Of a stretch of DNA of 64,000 nt, positions 38,736 to 47,406 are shown piece by piece (position 1 is the first letter of the stretch; each line of letters starts with the position of its first letter). Under the pieces are notes generated by a model. The model saw only the letters and a list, made by a program, of their open reading frames with translations, searched no databases and was not told where the DNA came from. The stretch is taken from assembly GCA_030148805.1 (NCBI GenBank), contig JASBSS010000036.1:1-64000 (forward strand), given 5' to 3'. The stretch is from Thiogranum sp. (lineage in GTDB: Bacteria > Pseudomonadota > Gammaproteobacteria > DSM-19610). The position numbers and the translations under genes are program-made.

Positions 38736-39884
38736 TCACCAGCCCGCCACCTGGGCGGCCTGGTTCAACCATTCGATCTTTTCCGCCAGCACCGCCAACA
38801 GCCTGTCGATATCGGCCTGCGTGCTGTCGCGCCCAAGGCTGACGCGTACCGCGCCGCGCGCCAGCTCGGCGTCCACGCCCATCGCCAGCAACACGTGGCT
38901 GGGCTCGCTGCTGCCGCTGGCGCAGGCCGAGCCACTGGAGACCGCGATGCCGGCCTTGTCCAGCTGCATCAGCAGCGTTTCGCCGTCCAGTCCGGCGACG
39001 GCGAACTGCAACGTGTTGGGCAGGCGCGGCGCGTTTGCGGCAAACACCGTGACCTGTCGGTGACGCTGCAACTGCGCCTGCAACTGGTCACGCAGGCGCT
39101 GCAATCGCGCCTGTTCCCCCAGCCGCTCGGCGGCCAGTTCGGCGGCGACGCCGAAACCGACTATGGCGGCGATATTTTCGGTCCCGGCGCGCAGACCGTG
39201 TTCCTGGCCGCCGCCATGCAACAGCGGCGCGATCTCCAGCGACTTGTCGAAAATCAGCGCGCCGGCGCCCTTGGGACCATAGATCTTGTGCGCCGAAAGC
39301 GTCATCAGCTGCACGCCACAGGCCTCGAAATCGACCTCCAGCTTACCGGCCGCCTGCACCGCATCGGTATGCATCGCCACCCCGGCGGCGCGCGCCCGCT
39401 CGGCCAGCTCGGCCACCGGCTGGAGCACGCCGGTCTCGTTGTTCGCCAGCATCACCGACACCAGGCGCGTCTCGGGCCGCAACGCCGCCTGCAAGGCCTG
39501 GGCGCTGACGCGGCCCTCGCCGTCGGCGGCGATCAGATCCAGCGACCAGCCCGCGGCCTGTGCCAGGGCCCGCGCCGGCTCCAGCACCGACGGATGTTCG
39601 ATCGCGCTCACCGCCAGGCGCCCCAGCGGCCGCTGCGCGCTCACGGCGTGCAGCGCGAAGTTGTTGGCCTCGGTGCCGCCGCTGGTGAAAACCACCTGTC
39701 TCGGTTGCACCTTGACCAGCGCCGCGACCTGGGCGCGCGCCTGCTCGAGCCGGGCGCGCGCGGCACGCCCGAACTGATGGCTGCTGGAAGGATTGCCGGG
39801 CATGTCCGCCAGCGTCTCGCTCATCGCCGCGAGCACCTTGGGGTCCAGCGGTGTTCCGGCGTTGTGATCCAGATACACTCTCAC
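38736..39884 (-). CDS. Second cysteine desulfurase (NifS-like) between iscR and iscS
   Basis: 382 residues. Class V aminotransferase with TSGGTEANNFAL, HTDAVQAAGKLEVDF, PLP lysine in [15 protein letters not shown] and active Cys in SSGSACASGSSEPSHVL. It is clearly diverged from the adjacent IscS and lacks the IscU-contact tail. It lies between iscR (18 bp) and iscS, so it shares IscR control. Its sulfur acceptor is unknown. Confidence 0.93.
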   Translation of the reverse strand: MRVYLDHNAGTPLDPKVLAAMSETLADMPGNPSSSHQFGRAARARLEQARAQVAALVKVQPRQVVFTSGGTEANNFALHAVSAQRPLGRLAVSAIEHPSVLEPARALAQAAGWSLDLIAADGEGRVSAQALQAALRPETRLVSVMLANNETGVLQPVAELAERARAAGVAMHTDAVQAAGKLEVDFEACGVQLMTLSAHKIYGPKGAGALIFDKSLEIAPLLHGGGQEHGLRAGTENIAAIVGFGVAAELAAERLGEQARLQRLRDQLQAQLQRHRQVTVFAANAPRLPNTLQFAVAGLDGETLLMQLDKAGIAVSSGSACASGSSEPSHVLLAMGVDAELARGAVRVSLGRDSTQADIDRLLAVLAEKIEWLNQAAQVAGW

Positions 39885-39902
39885 CGCAGGTCCTCCACCC
39901 GA

Positions 39903-40394
39903 TCAGAGGGCGTCGACGATCCGGTTGCCCGTGCGCGGCGGCATCGCGACCTTGACGTCCGTGGCCGCCGTCCCCCGCGCCGCTTTTCTGGCCTTGCCCT
40001 GCTCGACCAGATCACCCAGGGTGATCTCGTTGAGAAAGCTGTAGATCTGATCGCTCAATTCCGCCCACAGTTCGTGGGTCAGGCAACGCTTGCCGTCCTG
40101 ACAGTCGCCGCGCCCGCCGCAACGGGTGGCATCGACACTCTCGTCCACGGCCGTCACCACTTCCGCCACCGCGATCTCGCCGGCCTTGCGACTGAGCGAG
40201 TAACCGCCGCCGGGACCGCGCGTGCTCACCACCAGCCCCTGCTTGCGCAGCCGGGTGAACAACTGCTCGAGGTAGGACAGGGAGATCCCCTGGCGCTCGG
40301 AAATCCCCGCCAGGGTGACCGGACCCTCATGGACGTGCAATGCCAGATCGAGCATCGCCGTGACCGCATAGCGGCCTTTGCTGGTCAGTCTCAT
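39903..40394 (-). CDS. iscR: IscR Fe-S-sensing Rrf2 repressor
   Basis: 163 residues from ATG 40394. HTH region [39 protein letters not shown] and [11 protein letters not shown]; the 2Fe-2S ligands are the three Cys in [20 protein letters not shown]. It represses the isc operon when holding a cluster. Its own promoter contains a near-consensus IscR site (40442-40466). Confidence 0.96.
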   Translation of the reverse strand: MRLTSKGRYAVTAMLDLALHVHEGPVTLAGISERQGISLSYLEQLFTRLRKQGLVVSTRGPGGGYSLSRKAGEIAVAEVVTAVDESVDATRCGGRGDCQDGKRCLTHELWAELSDQIYSFLNEITLGDLVEQGKARKAARGTAATDVKVAMPPRTGNRIVDAL

Positions 40395-40441
40395 CCGAAC
40401 CCGCCTCGCCTCAAGCCTTTCAATATCGTGACTAAAATGCC

Positions 40442-40466
40442 ATACCCTAGTAAAACAGTCAAGAAT
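40442..40466 (-). promoter_or_regulatory. Type 1 IscR binding site and -35 of the isc promoter
   Basis: Read on the minus strand, these 25 bp match the E. coli type 1 IscR consensus at 22 positions (mismatches at 3, 17 and 19). Both half-sites, ATnCTTGACT and GGGTAT, are clear, and the embedded TTGACT is the likely -35. The site overlaps the last 8 bp of cysE including its stop codon, so the isc promoter is nested in the end of the upstream gene. This supports autoregulation by IscR. Confidence 0.78.
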
Positions 40467-41286
40467 TATCCTGACCCGGTTCCTGTGGCTTTTCCCCGTT
40501 TCCCCGCTTTTCCCCGACATTTTCAAGGGGTTCCGGCGCACAGTGGGTATCCAGCTCGCAGGCGCCGAGATCCGGCAACTGCAAATCAGCCACCTCGGCC
40601 CCAAGGCTCTTCAGCCCCCGGCACATGTCTTCCAGGCGTTGGTCCATGACGTGGATATGATCGAGCATGCTGTTGATGGCGTTGGCGACGGGGTCGGGGG
40701 CATTGGCGGTACTGCCGTAGGCGTCGAAGCCCATCTTTCTGGCGATGGCGTCGCGGCGCGCCTGCTGCTCGTCGCCGCTGGCCACCACGCGCCCGGGCAC
40801 GCCGACCACCGTGGCGCCGGCCGGGACATCCTTCACCACCACGGCGTTCGACCCGATGCGCACGTCGTCGGCGATGCGAATTGGCCCCAGCACCTTGGCG
40901 CCGGCGCCGATGACCACATTGTTGCCCAGCGTCGGATGGCGTTTGCCCTTCTCCCAACTGGTGCCGCCGAGGGTGACGCCGTGGTAGAGCGTGCAGTCGT
41001 CGCCGATCTCGGCGGTCTCGCCGATGACCACCCCCATGCCATGATCGATGAAGAAACGCCGGCCGATACGCGCCCCCGGGTGGATCTCGATGCCGGTGAA
41101 CCAGCGCGCGAGGTTGGCCAGAATACGCGCCAGCCACGGCAACCCGTTGTTGGCCAGCGCGTGGCTCGCCCGATGCATCAGCACCGCATGAAAGCCCGGG
41201 TACGTGGTGACGATTTCAAAGCGCGAGCGCGCCGCGGGATCCCGCTCGAGGATGCAATCGAGGTCTTCACGCAGTCGTTCCCACAT
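40459..41286 (-). CDS. cysE: Serine O-acetyltransferase
   Basis: 275 residues from ATG 41286. Begins [19 protein letters not shown]; left-handed beta-helix with hexapeptide repeats and the active-site [20 protein letters not shown] and [20 protein letters not shown]. Makes O-acetylserine for cysteine synthesis, the substrate of the desulfurases next door. The C-terminal about 60 residues (GACELDTHC..., then a Gly/Glu/Asn-rich end) are longer than the short CysE found beside iscR in Pseudomonas. Confidence 0.95.
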   Translation of the reverse strand: MWERLREDLDCILERDPAARSRFEIVTTYPGFHAVLMHRASHALANNGLPWLARILANLARWFTGIEIHPGARIGRRFFIDHGMGVVIGETAEIGDDCTLYHGVTLGGTSWEKGKRHPTLGNNVVIGAGAKVLGPIRIADDVRIGSNAVVVKDVPAGATVVGVPGRVVASGDEQQARRDAIARKMGFDAYGSTANAPDPVANAINSMLDHIHVMDQRLEDMCRGLKSLGAEVADLQLPDLGACELDTHCAPEPLENVGEKRGNGEKPQEPGQDNS

Positions 41287-41364
41287 AAGGCGCTGTCCGG
41301 CGAGTGACAAAACCCTACTATACCGCGACTTAAGACCAAAAATCGCGGACTGGGTGTGAGGGTA

Positions 41365-42075
41365 TCAACGGCAGCGGCGACCCACCGCGGTGAGGATGCC
41401 GCGCAGGATGTTGACTTCGTTTTCGTTCGGCCGGGCGCGACCGAACAGGCGCCGCAGGCGCCGCATCAGTTGACGCGGGTTGTCGGCGTCGAGAAATTCG
41501 AGCGCCAACAACGTCTCTTCCAGGTGCTGGTAGAACCGCTCCATCTCCTCGGCGGTGGCGAAGCGGTGGCGGCTCTCCTGGCGCGCCGGGGCGCTGTCGG
41601 CCGCCAGGCGCAACTCGTAGGCGATCACCTGGACCGCCGCGGCGATGTTCAGCGAGGGATAGGCCGGGTTGGCGGGGATGCGTACCAGGTAGTGGCAGCG
41701 ATCGAGTTCGGCGTTGGTCAATCCCGTGCGTTCGCGCCCGAAAACCACCGCCACGCGGCTGTCCGATGGCTGCTCGGCCACCAACGCGGCGCTGGCACGC
41801 GGATCGAGCATGGGCACCGGCAGGGTCCGGTTGCGGGCGCTCGCCCCGATCACCAGCGTACAGTCGCGCAGCGCCTCCGCCAGCGTCGCGCACACCTGCG
41901 CGCCGGCCAGCAGATCGTCGGCGCCGGAGGCGCGCGCCGTCGCCTCGGCGCTGGGAAACGACTGCGGTTCGACCAGCGAAAGCTCCGCCAGCCCCATGTT
42001 CTTCATCGCCCGGGCGGCGGCGCCGATGTTGCCCGGGTGACTGGTGTTGACAAGCACAATGCGGACAGCGGGCAT
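41365..42075 (-). CDS. trmJ: tRNA Cm32/Um32 methyltransferase TrmJ
   Basis: 236 residues. SPOUT fold: N-terminal RIVLVNTSHPGNIGAAARAM, VFGRERTGLTNAEL and the knotted C-terminal SAM site IPANPAYPSLNIAAAVQVIAY; a helical extension (FYQHLEETLLALEFL) is typical of TrmJ. It is the usual upstream neighbour of cysE-iscR. Confidence 0.94.
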   Translation of the reverse strand: MPAVRIVLVNTSHPGNIGAAARAMKNMGLAELSLVEPQSFPSAEATARASGADDLLAGAQVCATLAEALRDCTLVIGASARNRTLPVPMLDPRASAALVAEQPSDSRVAVVFGRERTGLTNAELDRCHYLVRIPANPAYPSLNIAAAVQVIAYELRLAADSAPARQESRHRFATAEEMERFYQHLEETLLALEFLDADNPRQLMRRLRRLFGRARPNENEVNILRGILTAVGRRCR

Positions 42076-42081
42076 CGAGAA

Positions 42082-43086
42082 TCAAATCCGGGGCCAGGAG
42101 AAACCGCTCGCCGTATCGAGACCATCCAGGCCGGCGGCCAGCATGACCAGACGATCGAAACCCAGCGCCACCCCGCTGCAGTCCGGCAAACCGTGCGCCA
42201 ATGCCGCCAGCAGACGCTGATCGGGCGGCAACGGCGCCTGGCCGGCGGCCCGCCGACGGGCGTTGTCCGCGCTGAATCGCCGGCGCTGTTCCTCGGCATC
42301 GCCGAGCTCGTGGTAACCGTTGGCCAGCTCGACCCCGTCGAGATAGAGTTCGAAGCGTCGCGCCACCGGCGGCGGCCCGGGATGCACGCTGGCCAAGGAC
42401 GCCTGACTCACCGGGTAATCGTGCACGAACACCGCGCCCTCGCCGAGGCGGGGCTCCAGCCAATGGGTCAGCAACAGATACAGCCAGGGGTCCAGTTCGT
42501 CGGCGGGCAGGGTCGGCGGAACCGATGGCAGATTGGCGAGCGCGAAGGCGCGAAACGCCGCCACCGGATCGCACCAGGGATCCAGACCGGTCTGATCCAG
42601 GAACCATTGCCGATAACGGATGCGCCGCGCCGGCTGGTAGTCCCGGTAACCGCGCAGCACCGCCACCAGTAGCGCGTCGATCTCCGCCATCAGGGCCTGC
42701 GGAGTGAAACCCGGTCGGTACCACTCCAGCAACAGGAACTCGGGATTGTGCCGGCGCCCGGCCTCGCCGTTACGGAACGCATGCGCCAGCTGGAAGATTG
42801 CGCCGCTGCCGGCGGCGAGCAGACGCTTCATGAAGAACTCGGGCGAGGTCTGCAAATACAGGGTCTGCGCCTCGCGCGCGCCCGGCCCCCGATAGTGGGT
42901 GGCGAAGGATTCGATGGCCGGATCGGTGGTGGCGCCGCGCCCCAGCAGCGGCGTGTCGACCTCCATCACGCCGCGGGTGGAAAAGAAATCCCGCACGCGT
43001 GCCGCCAGCGTGGCGCGCAGACGTACGTGCTCCAGCGCGGCGCCCGGGCGCCAGTCGGGCGCCGCGCGGCCTTCAGTCGCGGGCAC
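42082..43086 (-). CDS. epmA: EF-P lysine-lysyltransferase EpmA (PoxA/GenX)
   Basis: 334 residues from GTG 43086, which overlaps the efp stop by 14 bp; later ATGs would delete the first helix. Class II LysRS catalytic core without anticodon domain: [75 protein letters not shown] and the C-terminal [11 protein letters not shown]. Attaches (R)-beta-lysine to EF-P Lys34. E. coli EpmA is 325 residues. Confidence 0.94.
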   Translation of the reverse strand: MPATEGRAAPDWRPGAALEHVRLRATLAARVRDFFSTRGVMEVDTPLLGRGATTDPAIESFATHYRGPGAREAQTLYLQTSPEFFMKRLLAAGSGAIFQLAHAFRNGEAGRRHNPEFLLLEWYRPGFTPQALMAEIDALLVAVLRGYRDYQPARRIRYRQWFLDQTGLDPWCDPVAAFRAFALANLPSVPPTLPADELDPWLYLLLTHWLEPRLGEGAVFVHDYPVSQASLASVHPGPPPVARRFELYLDGVELANGYHELGDAEEQRRRFSADNARRRAAGQAPLPPDQRLLAALAHGLPDCSGVALGFDRLVMLAAGLDGLDTASGFSWPRI

Positions 43087-43642
43087 GGCCCACGTATTCA
43101 CCGGTGCGGGTATCGACCTTGATGACTTCCTCGACATCGATGAACAGTGGCACCCGGACGACCGCGCCGGTCTCCAACGTCGCGGGCTTGCCACCGCCGC
43201 CCGAGGTGTCGCCGCGCACGCCGGGATCGGTCTCAGTGACCTTCAGCAACACGAAGTTCGGTGGCGTGACACTGATGGGCGAACCGTTCCACAGGGTGAC
43301 CACGCAGGTATCCTGCTCCTTGAGCCACTTGCTCGCCTCGGTCACCGCGGCGGCATCCGCGGCCACCTGCTCGTAAGTGTCGGGATGCATGAAGTGCCAG
43401 AATTCGCCGTCGTTGTAGAGATACTGCATGTCGGTCTCCATGACATCGGCGGCCTCCACCGATTCGCCCGACTTGAAGGTACGTTCAATGACCCGGCCGG
43501 TCTTGAGGTTACGGATTTTCACCCGATTGAAGGCCTGGCCCTTGCCCGGTTTGACAAACTCGTTTTCAATAATCGAGCAAGGGTCGCCGTCGAGCATGAT
43601 TTTCAGACCGCCCTTGAACTCATTGGTGCTGTAGGTCGCCAT
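43073..43642 (-). CDS. efp: Elongation factor P
   Basis: 189 residues, three beta-barrel domains. The modified lysine is Lys34 in [10 protein letters not shown], with the loop form used by EpmA/EpmB-type organisms. AAGGA lies seven bases before the ATG. It relieves ribosome stalling at polyproline stretches. Encoded together with both modification enzymes. Confidence 0.97.
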   Translation of the reverse strand: MATYSTNEFKGGLKIMLDGDPCSIIENEFVKPGKGQAFNRVKIRNLKTGRVIERTFKSGESVEAADVMETDMQYLYNDGEFWHFMHPDTYEQVAADAAAVTEASKWLKEQDTCVVTLWNGSPISVTPPNFVLLKVTETDPGVRGDTSGGGGKPATLETGAVVRVPLFIDVEEVIKVDTRTGEYVGRARD

Positions 43643-43675
43643 TGAGCATCCTTACACTAGCTGACTGGAAGCGAG

Positions 43676-43694
43676 GCGCGGAGCCACTCCGCGC
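43676..43694. promoter_or_regulatory. 8-bp perfect inverted repeat between efp and epmB
   Basis: GCGCGGAG-CCA-CTCCGCGC in the 65-bp gap between the two divergent starts, 13 bp before the epmB ATG. It could be an operator for the divergent pair or a hairpin in the epmB leader that lowers its translation. There is no T-run, so it is not a standard terminator. Confidence 0.5.
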
Positions 43695-43707
43695 ATCGGG
43701 AATAAAG

Positions 43708-44715
43708 ATGCGCATCATACCGATAACCGACGCCCGGCGACAGACACCGCGCTGGCAAAGCCTGCTGGCGCAGGCGATCACCGACCCCGCGCAACTGCTG
43801 CGCGAACTCGCGCTGCCGCCGCGGCTGCTACCCGCGGCGCTACGCGCCGGGGACAGCTTCCGGCTAAGGGTCCCGCGGGGCTTCGTCGCCCGCATGCGCC
43901 CGGGCGACGCCCACGACCCCCTGCTGCGCCAGGTGTTGCCGCTGGATGCCGAACTGGAGACGGTCGCCGGCTACAGCAGCGACCCGCTGGATGAACTGAA
44001 CGCCATGCCGGTACCCGGCCTGCTGCACAAGTATCGCAGCCGGGTGCTGCTGACCACCACCGGCGCCTGCGCCGTCCACTGCCGCTACTGCTTCCGCCGG
44101 CATTATCCCTATGCCGAGGCCAATCCGAACCGGGCGCTGGAGCGTACGCTTGACTACCTGCGCCGGCATACCGAGGTCGAGGAAGTGATTCTGAGCGGCG
44201 GCGATCCGCTGACGCTCGCCGACGAACGGCTGGGGCGATTGTTCGCGCAGCTGGCGCCGATCACGCATCTGCGGCGGCTGCGCATCCACAGCCGGGTTCC
44301 GGTGGTCCTGCCCGAACGTATCGACGCCGGCCTGCTGGCGGTGCTGCGGGCGAGCCGGTTGCAGGTCGTGCTGGTGATTCACAGCAATCATGCCAACGAG
44401 ATCGATGCCGCCGTGGTCGCCGCCATGCAGCGCCTGCGCGCCGTGGGCGTCAGCCTGCTCAACCAATCGGTGCTGTTGCGAGGCGTCAACGACTGCGCGC
44501 GCGCGCTGAGCCACCTCAGCGAACGTCTGTTCGCCGCGGGCGTGCAGCCCTACTATTTGCACCAACTTGATCCGGTGCAGGGGGCGGCCCACTTCGCAGT
44601 CTCCGACGCCGAAGCAAAATATATTGTAGATCAAATGGTTAACACGATCTCCGGTTATCTGGTCCCACGCCTGGTCAGGGAAGTGCCGGAGCGGGCAGGC
44701 AAAACCCCACTTTAG
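43708..44715 (+). CDS. epmB: EF-P beta-lysylation radical SAM protein EpmB (lysine 2,3-aminomutase type)
   Basis: 335 residues from ATG 43708; the open frame back to 43642 would abut efp and adds no family sequence. Cluster motif CAVHCRYCFRRHYPY, SAM/PLP region LSGGDPLTLADERLG and HSNHANEID, and the C-terminal PLP-region helix. Converts lysine to (R)-beta-lysine for EpmA. Divergent from efp. Confidence 0.95.
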   Translation: MRIIPITDARRQTPRWQSLLAQAITDPAQLLRELALPPRLLPAALRAGDSFRLRVPRGFVARMRPGDAHDPLLRQVLPLDAELETVAGYSSDPLDELNAMPVPGLLHKYRSRVLLTTTGACAVHCRYCFRRHYPYAEANPNRALERTLDYLRRHTEVEEVILSGGDPLTLADERLGRLFAQLAPITHLRRLRIHSRVPVVLPERIDAGLLAVLRASRLQVVLVIHSNHANEIDAAVVAAMQRLRAVGVSLLNQSVLLRGVNDCARALSHLSERLFAAGVQPYYLHQLDPVQGAAHFAVSDAEAKYIVDQMVNTISGYLVPRLVREVPERAGKTPL

Positions 44716-44879
44716 AAGCGCTTGCCGCGCGCAGCGGCCCTGATCCCTTTCTCCGCTCAGCGGCCTTCCTTATATTCAGTTTCCGCCGGCAAGGACGATA
44801 GCCCACAGGACGCAGGGACGAGAAAAGGGCGCGGAAGCGGCCCTGCCGACGCGAGCCCCTAATCTGCGGACGAGAACCC

Positions 44880-46673
44880 ATGCAATTTTCAGTACCCAAC
44901 CGGACCCGGCCCGAAAGCGGCGCCTTCGACAGCCGCCCCGCCAGCGTCAAAGCCTGGATTGAAGCGCTGCCGATGGCCAATATCGGCGCCACCACGCGGC
45001 TGATCTACGCCGCCTTGAATGATCTCAACCATCAGGACATCCCCGCGCAGCAGCGCCTGAAAAGCCTGCAGCTGCTACATAAACCGATCCAATACATCAG
45101 CGATCACATGAAGAAGCATTTCGTCGGGCAGGCGCTGCCCCTGTCGGCGAAAAACCTCAAGATCGCCCAGCTCTCGCGCGATTTGAGCCAGGCGATGGCC
45201 ACCGGTTACAAGGTCGTGGTGGCCGAACAGCTGGAAACGGCGGCGCGCAGGGACAAGAAACTGCTGCTCGGCGCCGTTCACCAGGCGCTGCGGTATCTCG
45301 GTCAGGTGTTGCTCAAGACCTATCAAGCCTACGAAGCCATCCCCGCCGGCACCTGGCAGGAGGTGCATTCGCTGTATCGCTTCGCCGAAAGCCAGAAACT
45401 GCACCGAACCGCGATCCCGGGCACGGACGGCGCCGCCAGTATCGACGAAAGCTATAAACAGATCCTGCTGCTCGCCCTGGCCTGCCCCTATCGGTTGCGC
45501 CACGGCGAGGCCGGCGCGGTCTACCAGGCGTTGCTCGATTGCTCCGGACTGGCCGCGCTGCAGCCGCGGGACAGCGCCAGCGACGCGCTCTTCGTGGTCG
45601 ACCTCGAGCAGGACCAGCCGCCCGGCTATCGGGTGCTGCATGGACCCACCGCGGGCGAGAACGCGCGCCTGCTCGACACCCGCCGCCTGGCGGCGCGCCT
45701 GCGCAAGGCACTGACCGACAAGGAAGTGCCCTGCGGCGCCCAGCAGGGTCAGGAGCGACTGCGCGAACCCACGCTGCGCCGCCTGATGCTGGCCTGGGGA
45801 ATCACGCCTAAGCGGCGGTTTTCCCGGGTGAAGAACCACTCTCAGGTCATCGTCTCGATGGGCTTGAGTTCGATCCATTATTTTGTCAGCGGCGAAGTGG
45901 CCTTCAACGCCGCCTCGGTCGCCCACGAGTGCTATCGCGAGCTGGGCGCGGTGCCGCCCTTGCACTACCGCGAGCCAGCCGATTTCGGCGCCCGGACTTT
46001 GCGCGGCGCAGGCGACGAGCCACTGCCGGATGTCTGGGAGCTGAGCTACCGGCTGGAAGGCGCCGCCTCACCCTCGAGCACCGAACGGGCCGTGGCGCGG
46101 GCCGCGGCCGGCATGCAAATCGACACTTCGCATTACACCCAGAGCTGGAAGATGGTCAATGTCAGCGCCGGCGGCTACTGCATGCTGTGGGACAATCCGG
46201 AGACCACGCGCGCCCAGGTGGGGGAACTGCTGGGTATTCGCGAGGAAAGCGACCCGGACACGTTCCACTGGCGACTCGGCGTGATCCGGTGGATGAAATA
46301 CGATGAAAAACGGGGCCTGGAGCTGGGGGTACAAATGCTTTCTCCCGGCGCGGTCGCCATCGCCGCGCGACCCGACACCCCGCAGAGCGACGACGAGAGC
46401 TACACCCGCGGCCTGCTGCTGCCCGAGATCGCCTCCATCCAGCAACGCGCCACGCTGTTGCTGCCCAGCCCGCCGTTCAAGGTCGGCACCACTGCGGTGG
46501 CCAACTGCCACGGCAAGGACGTGCGCGTGCAATTGACCGAGCTGGTGGAAAACACCGGCTCGTTCGCGCAATTCCAGTACGTGTCGCTGGGTGAGATAGA
46601 AGCGCCCAGGGATTCGGGCGCGCCGGACAAGAAGGACCCGCAGGACTACGACGATCTCTGGGAGTTGCTGTAA
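44880..46673 (+). CDS. PA2989-like protein with divergent PilZ (c-di-GMP) region
   Basis: 597 residues. The N-terminal helical domain (ALPMANIGATTRLIYAALND, QDIPAQQRLKSLQLL, then FVGQALPLSAKNLKIA) is a conserved gammaproteobacterial family often labelled molecular chaperone. The C-terminal part has an Arg-rich RRFSRVKNHSQVIVSMG near 312 and NVSAGGYCMLWDNPE near 427, which match the two halves of a PilZ site (RxxxR and [D/N]xSxxG) separated by a long insert. The link to PA2989, listed among the Pseudomonas PilZ proteins, is from memory. It is likely a cyclic-di-GMP effector; output unknown. Confidence 0.62.
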   Translation: MQFSVPNRTRPESGAFDSRPASVKAWIEALPMANIGATTRLIYAALNDLNHQDIPAQQRLKSLQLLHKPIQYISDHMKKHFVGQALPLSAKNLKIAQLSRDLSQAMATGYKVVVAEQLETAARRDKKLLLGAVHQALRYLGQVLLKTYQAYEAIPAGTWQEVHSLYRFAESQKLHRTAIPGTDGAASIDESYKQILLLALACPYRLRHGEAGAVYQALLDCSGLAALQPRDSASDALFVVDLEQDQPPGYRVLHGPTAGENARLLDTRRLAARLRKALTDKEVPCGAQQGQERLREPTLRRLMLAWGITPKRRFSRVKNHSQVIVSMGLSSIHYFVSGEVAFNAASVAHECYRELGAVPPLHYREPADFGARTLRGAGDEPLPDVWELSYRLEGAASPSSTERAVARAAAGMQIDTSHYTQSWKMVNVSAGGYCMLWDNPETTRAQVGELLGIREESDPDTFHWRLGVIRWMKYDEKRGLELGVQMLSPGAVAIAARPDTPQSDDESYTRGLLLPEIASIQQRATLLLPSPPFKVGTTAVANCHGKDVRVQLTELVENTGSFAQFQYVSLGEIEAPRDSGAPDKKDPQDYDDLWELL

Positions 46674-46688
46674 CCGGCCGCCGCGCCG

Positions 46689-47210
46689 TCAGAACAACGC
46701 CCGGAAGATATCCGGGTACTCGACCACGCCGCCCCCGGCGAGCCCACCGTCGACCAGCTCCATCGCCAACAGCGCGTCGTCGGGAAGCTCAAGATTGCAG
46801 CTGACACCCCAGTTGGCGGCGGGCTTGAAACCGAAGCGCTGGTAGTACTCGGGGTGGCCGGCCACCACGATCGCCTCGTAGCACAACGGCCGCGCCCGGG
46901 CCACGGCGGCGTCGATCAGCTCGGTGCCGATCCCCCGGTGCGACTGCGACGGCACCACCGACATCGGCCCCAGAGCCAGCACGTCGCGGCTCTTGCCCTG
47001 CGCCCTTAGCGCCACCCGCGAGAGGACCACGTGACCGACGATGCGGCCGTTGAGTTCGGCGACCAGGGACAGATCAGGAATGAAACCGGGCGATCTGCGT
47101 AATTCACCCACCAACTGCGCCTCCGCCTCGCCTTGAAAGGCGCTCAGATTGACCACATCGATGGCATTGAAATCGCTACCCGCCTCGGCCCTGACTTTGA
47201 TGGCTTGCAT
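46689..47210 (-). CDS. GNAT-family N-acetyltransferase (YhbS type)
   Basis: 173 residues from ATG 47210. GNAT motif A is LGPMSVVPSQSHRGIGTELI, with motif B-like VVAGHPEYYQRFGFKPA. The arrangement VVAGHPEYYxRFGF is typical of the YhbS/COG3153 subgroup. Substrate unknown. Convergent with the PilZ-like gene and divergent from fimX. Confidence 0.85.
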   Translation of the reverse strand: MQAIKVRAEAGSDFNAIDVVNLSAFQGEAEAQLVGELRRSPGFIPDLSLVAELNGRIVGHVVLSRVALRAQGKSRDVLALGPMSVVPSQSHRGIGTELIDAAVARARPLCYEAIVVAGHPEYYQRFGFKPAANWGVSCNLELPDDALLAMELVDGGLAGGGVVEYPDIFRALF

Positions 47211-47225
47211 CCCGCCCCCTGGGTG

Positions 47226-47255
47226 TTGAAAGGTTCTTGCAGACACTTTTATTCT
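47226..47255 (+). promoter_or_regulatory. Candidate sigma70 promoter of the fimX-like gene
   Basis: TTGAAA (47226-47231), 18-bp spacer, TATTCT (47250-47255) in an AT-rich patch of the 196-bp gap between the two divergent genes. It would give a leader of about 145 nt containing the 18-bp palindrome at 47358-47375. Confidence 0.35.
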
Positions 47256-47357
47256 AGCAAAAAAACACTTCTGGGAAAAGCAGTTAGCTGAACTCGGAAG
47301 AACCGGTGCGGCAGGTAAAGGTCCGCCAGCGAGCTGCCGACATAGTGAGAGCGCGCT

Positions 47358-47375
47358 GCCGAAACCGGTTTCGGC
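47358..47375. promoter_or_regulatory. Perfect 18-bp palindrome in the fimX leader
   Basis: GCCGAAACCGGTTTCGGC is identical to its reverse complement and lies 31 bp before the fimX-like ATG and 15 bp before its Shine-Dalgarno AGGAG. Its length and symmetry suit a dimeric repressor or activator site; as RNA it could form a short hairpin. Confidence 0.55.
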
Positions 47376-47406
47376 GAACGGAAATCACCCAGGAGACATG
47401 CCCTAG

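Noticed and set aside
38895-40649. 584-codon plus-strand frame across the second desulfurase and iscR
   Set aside because: It spans two well-supported minus-strand genes and contains no domain.
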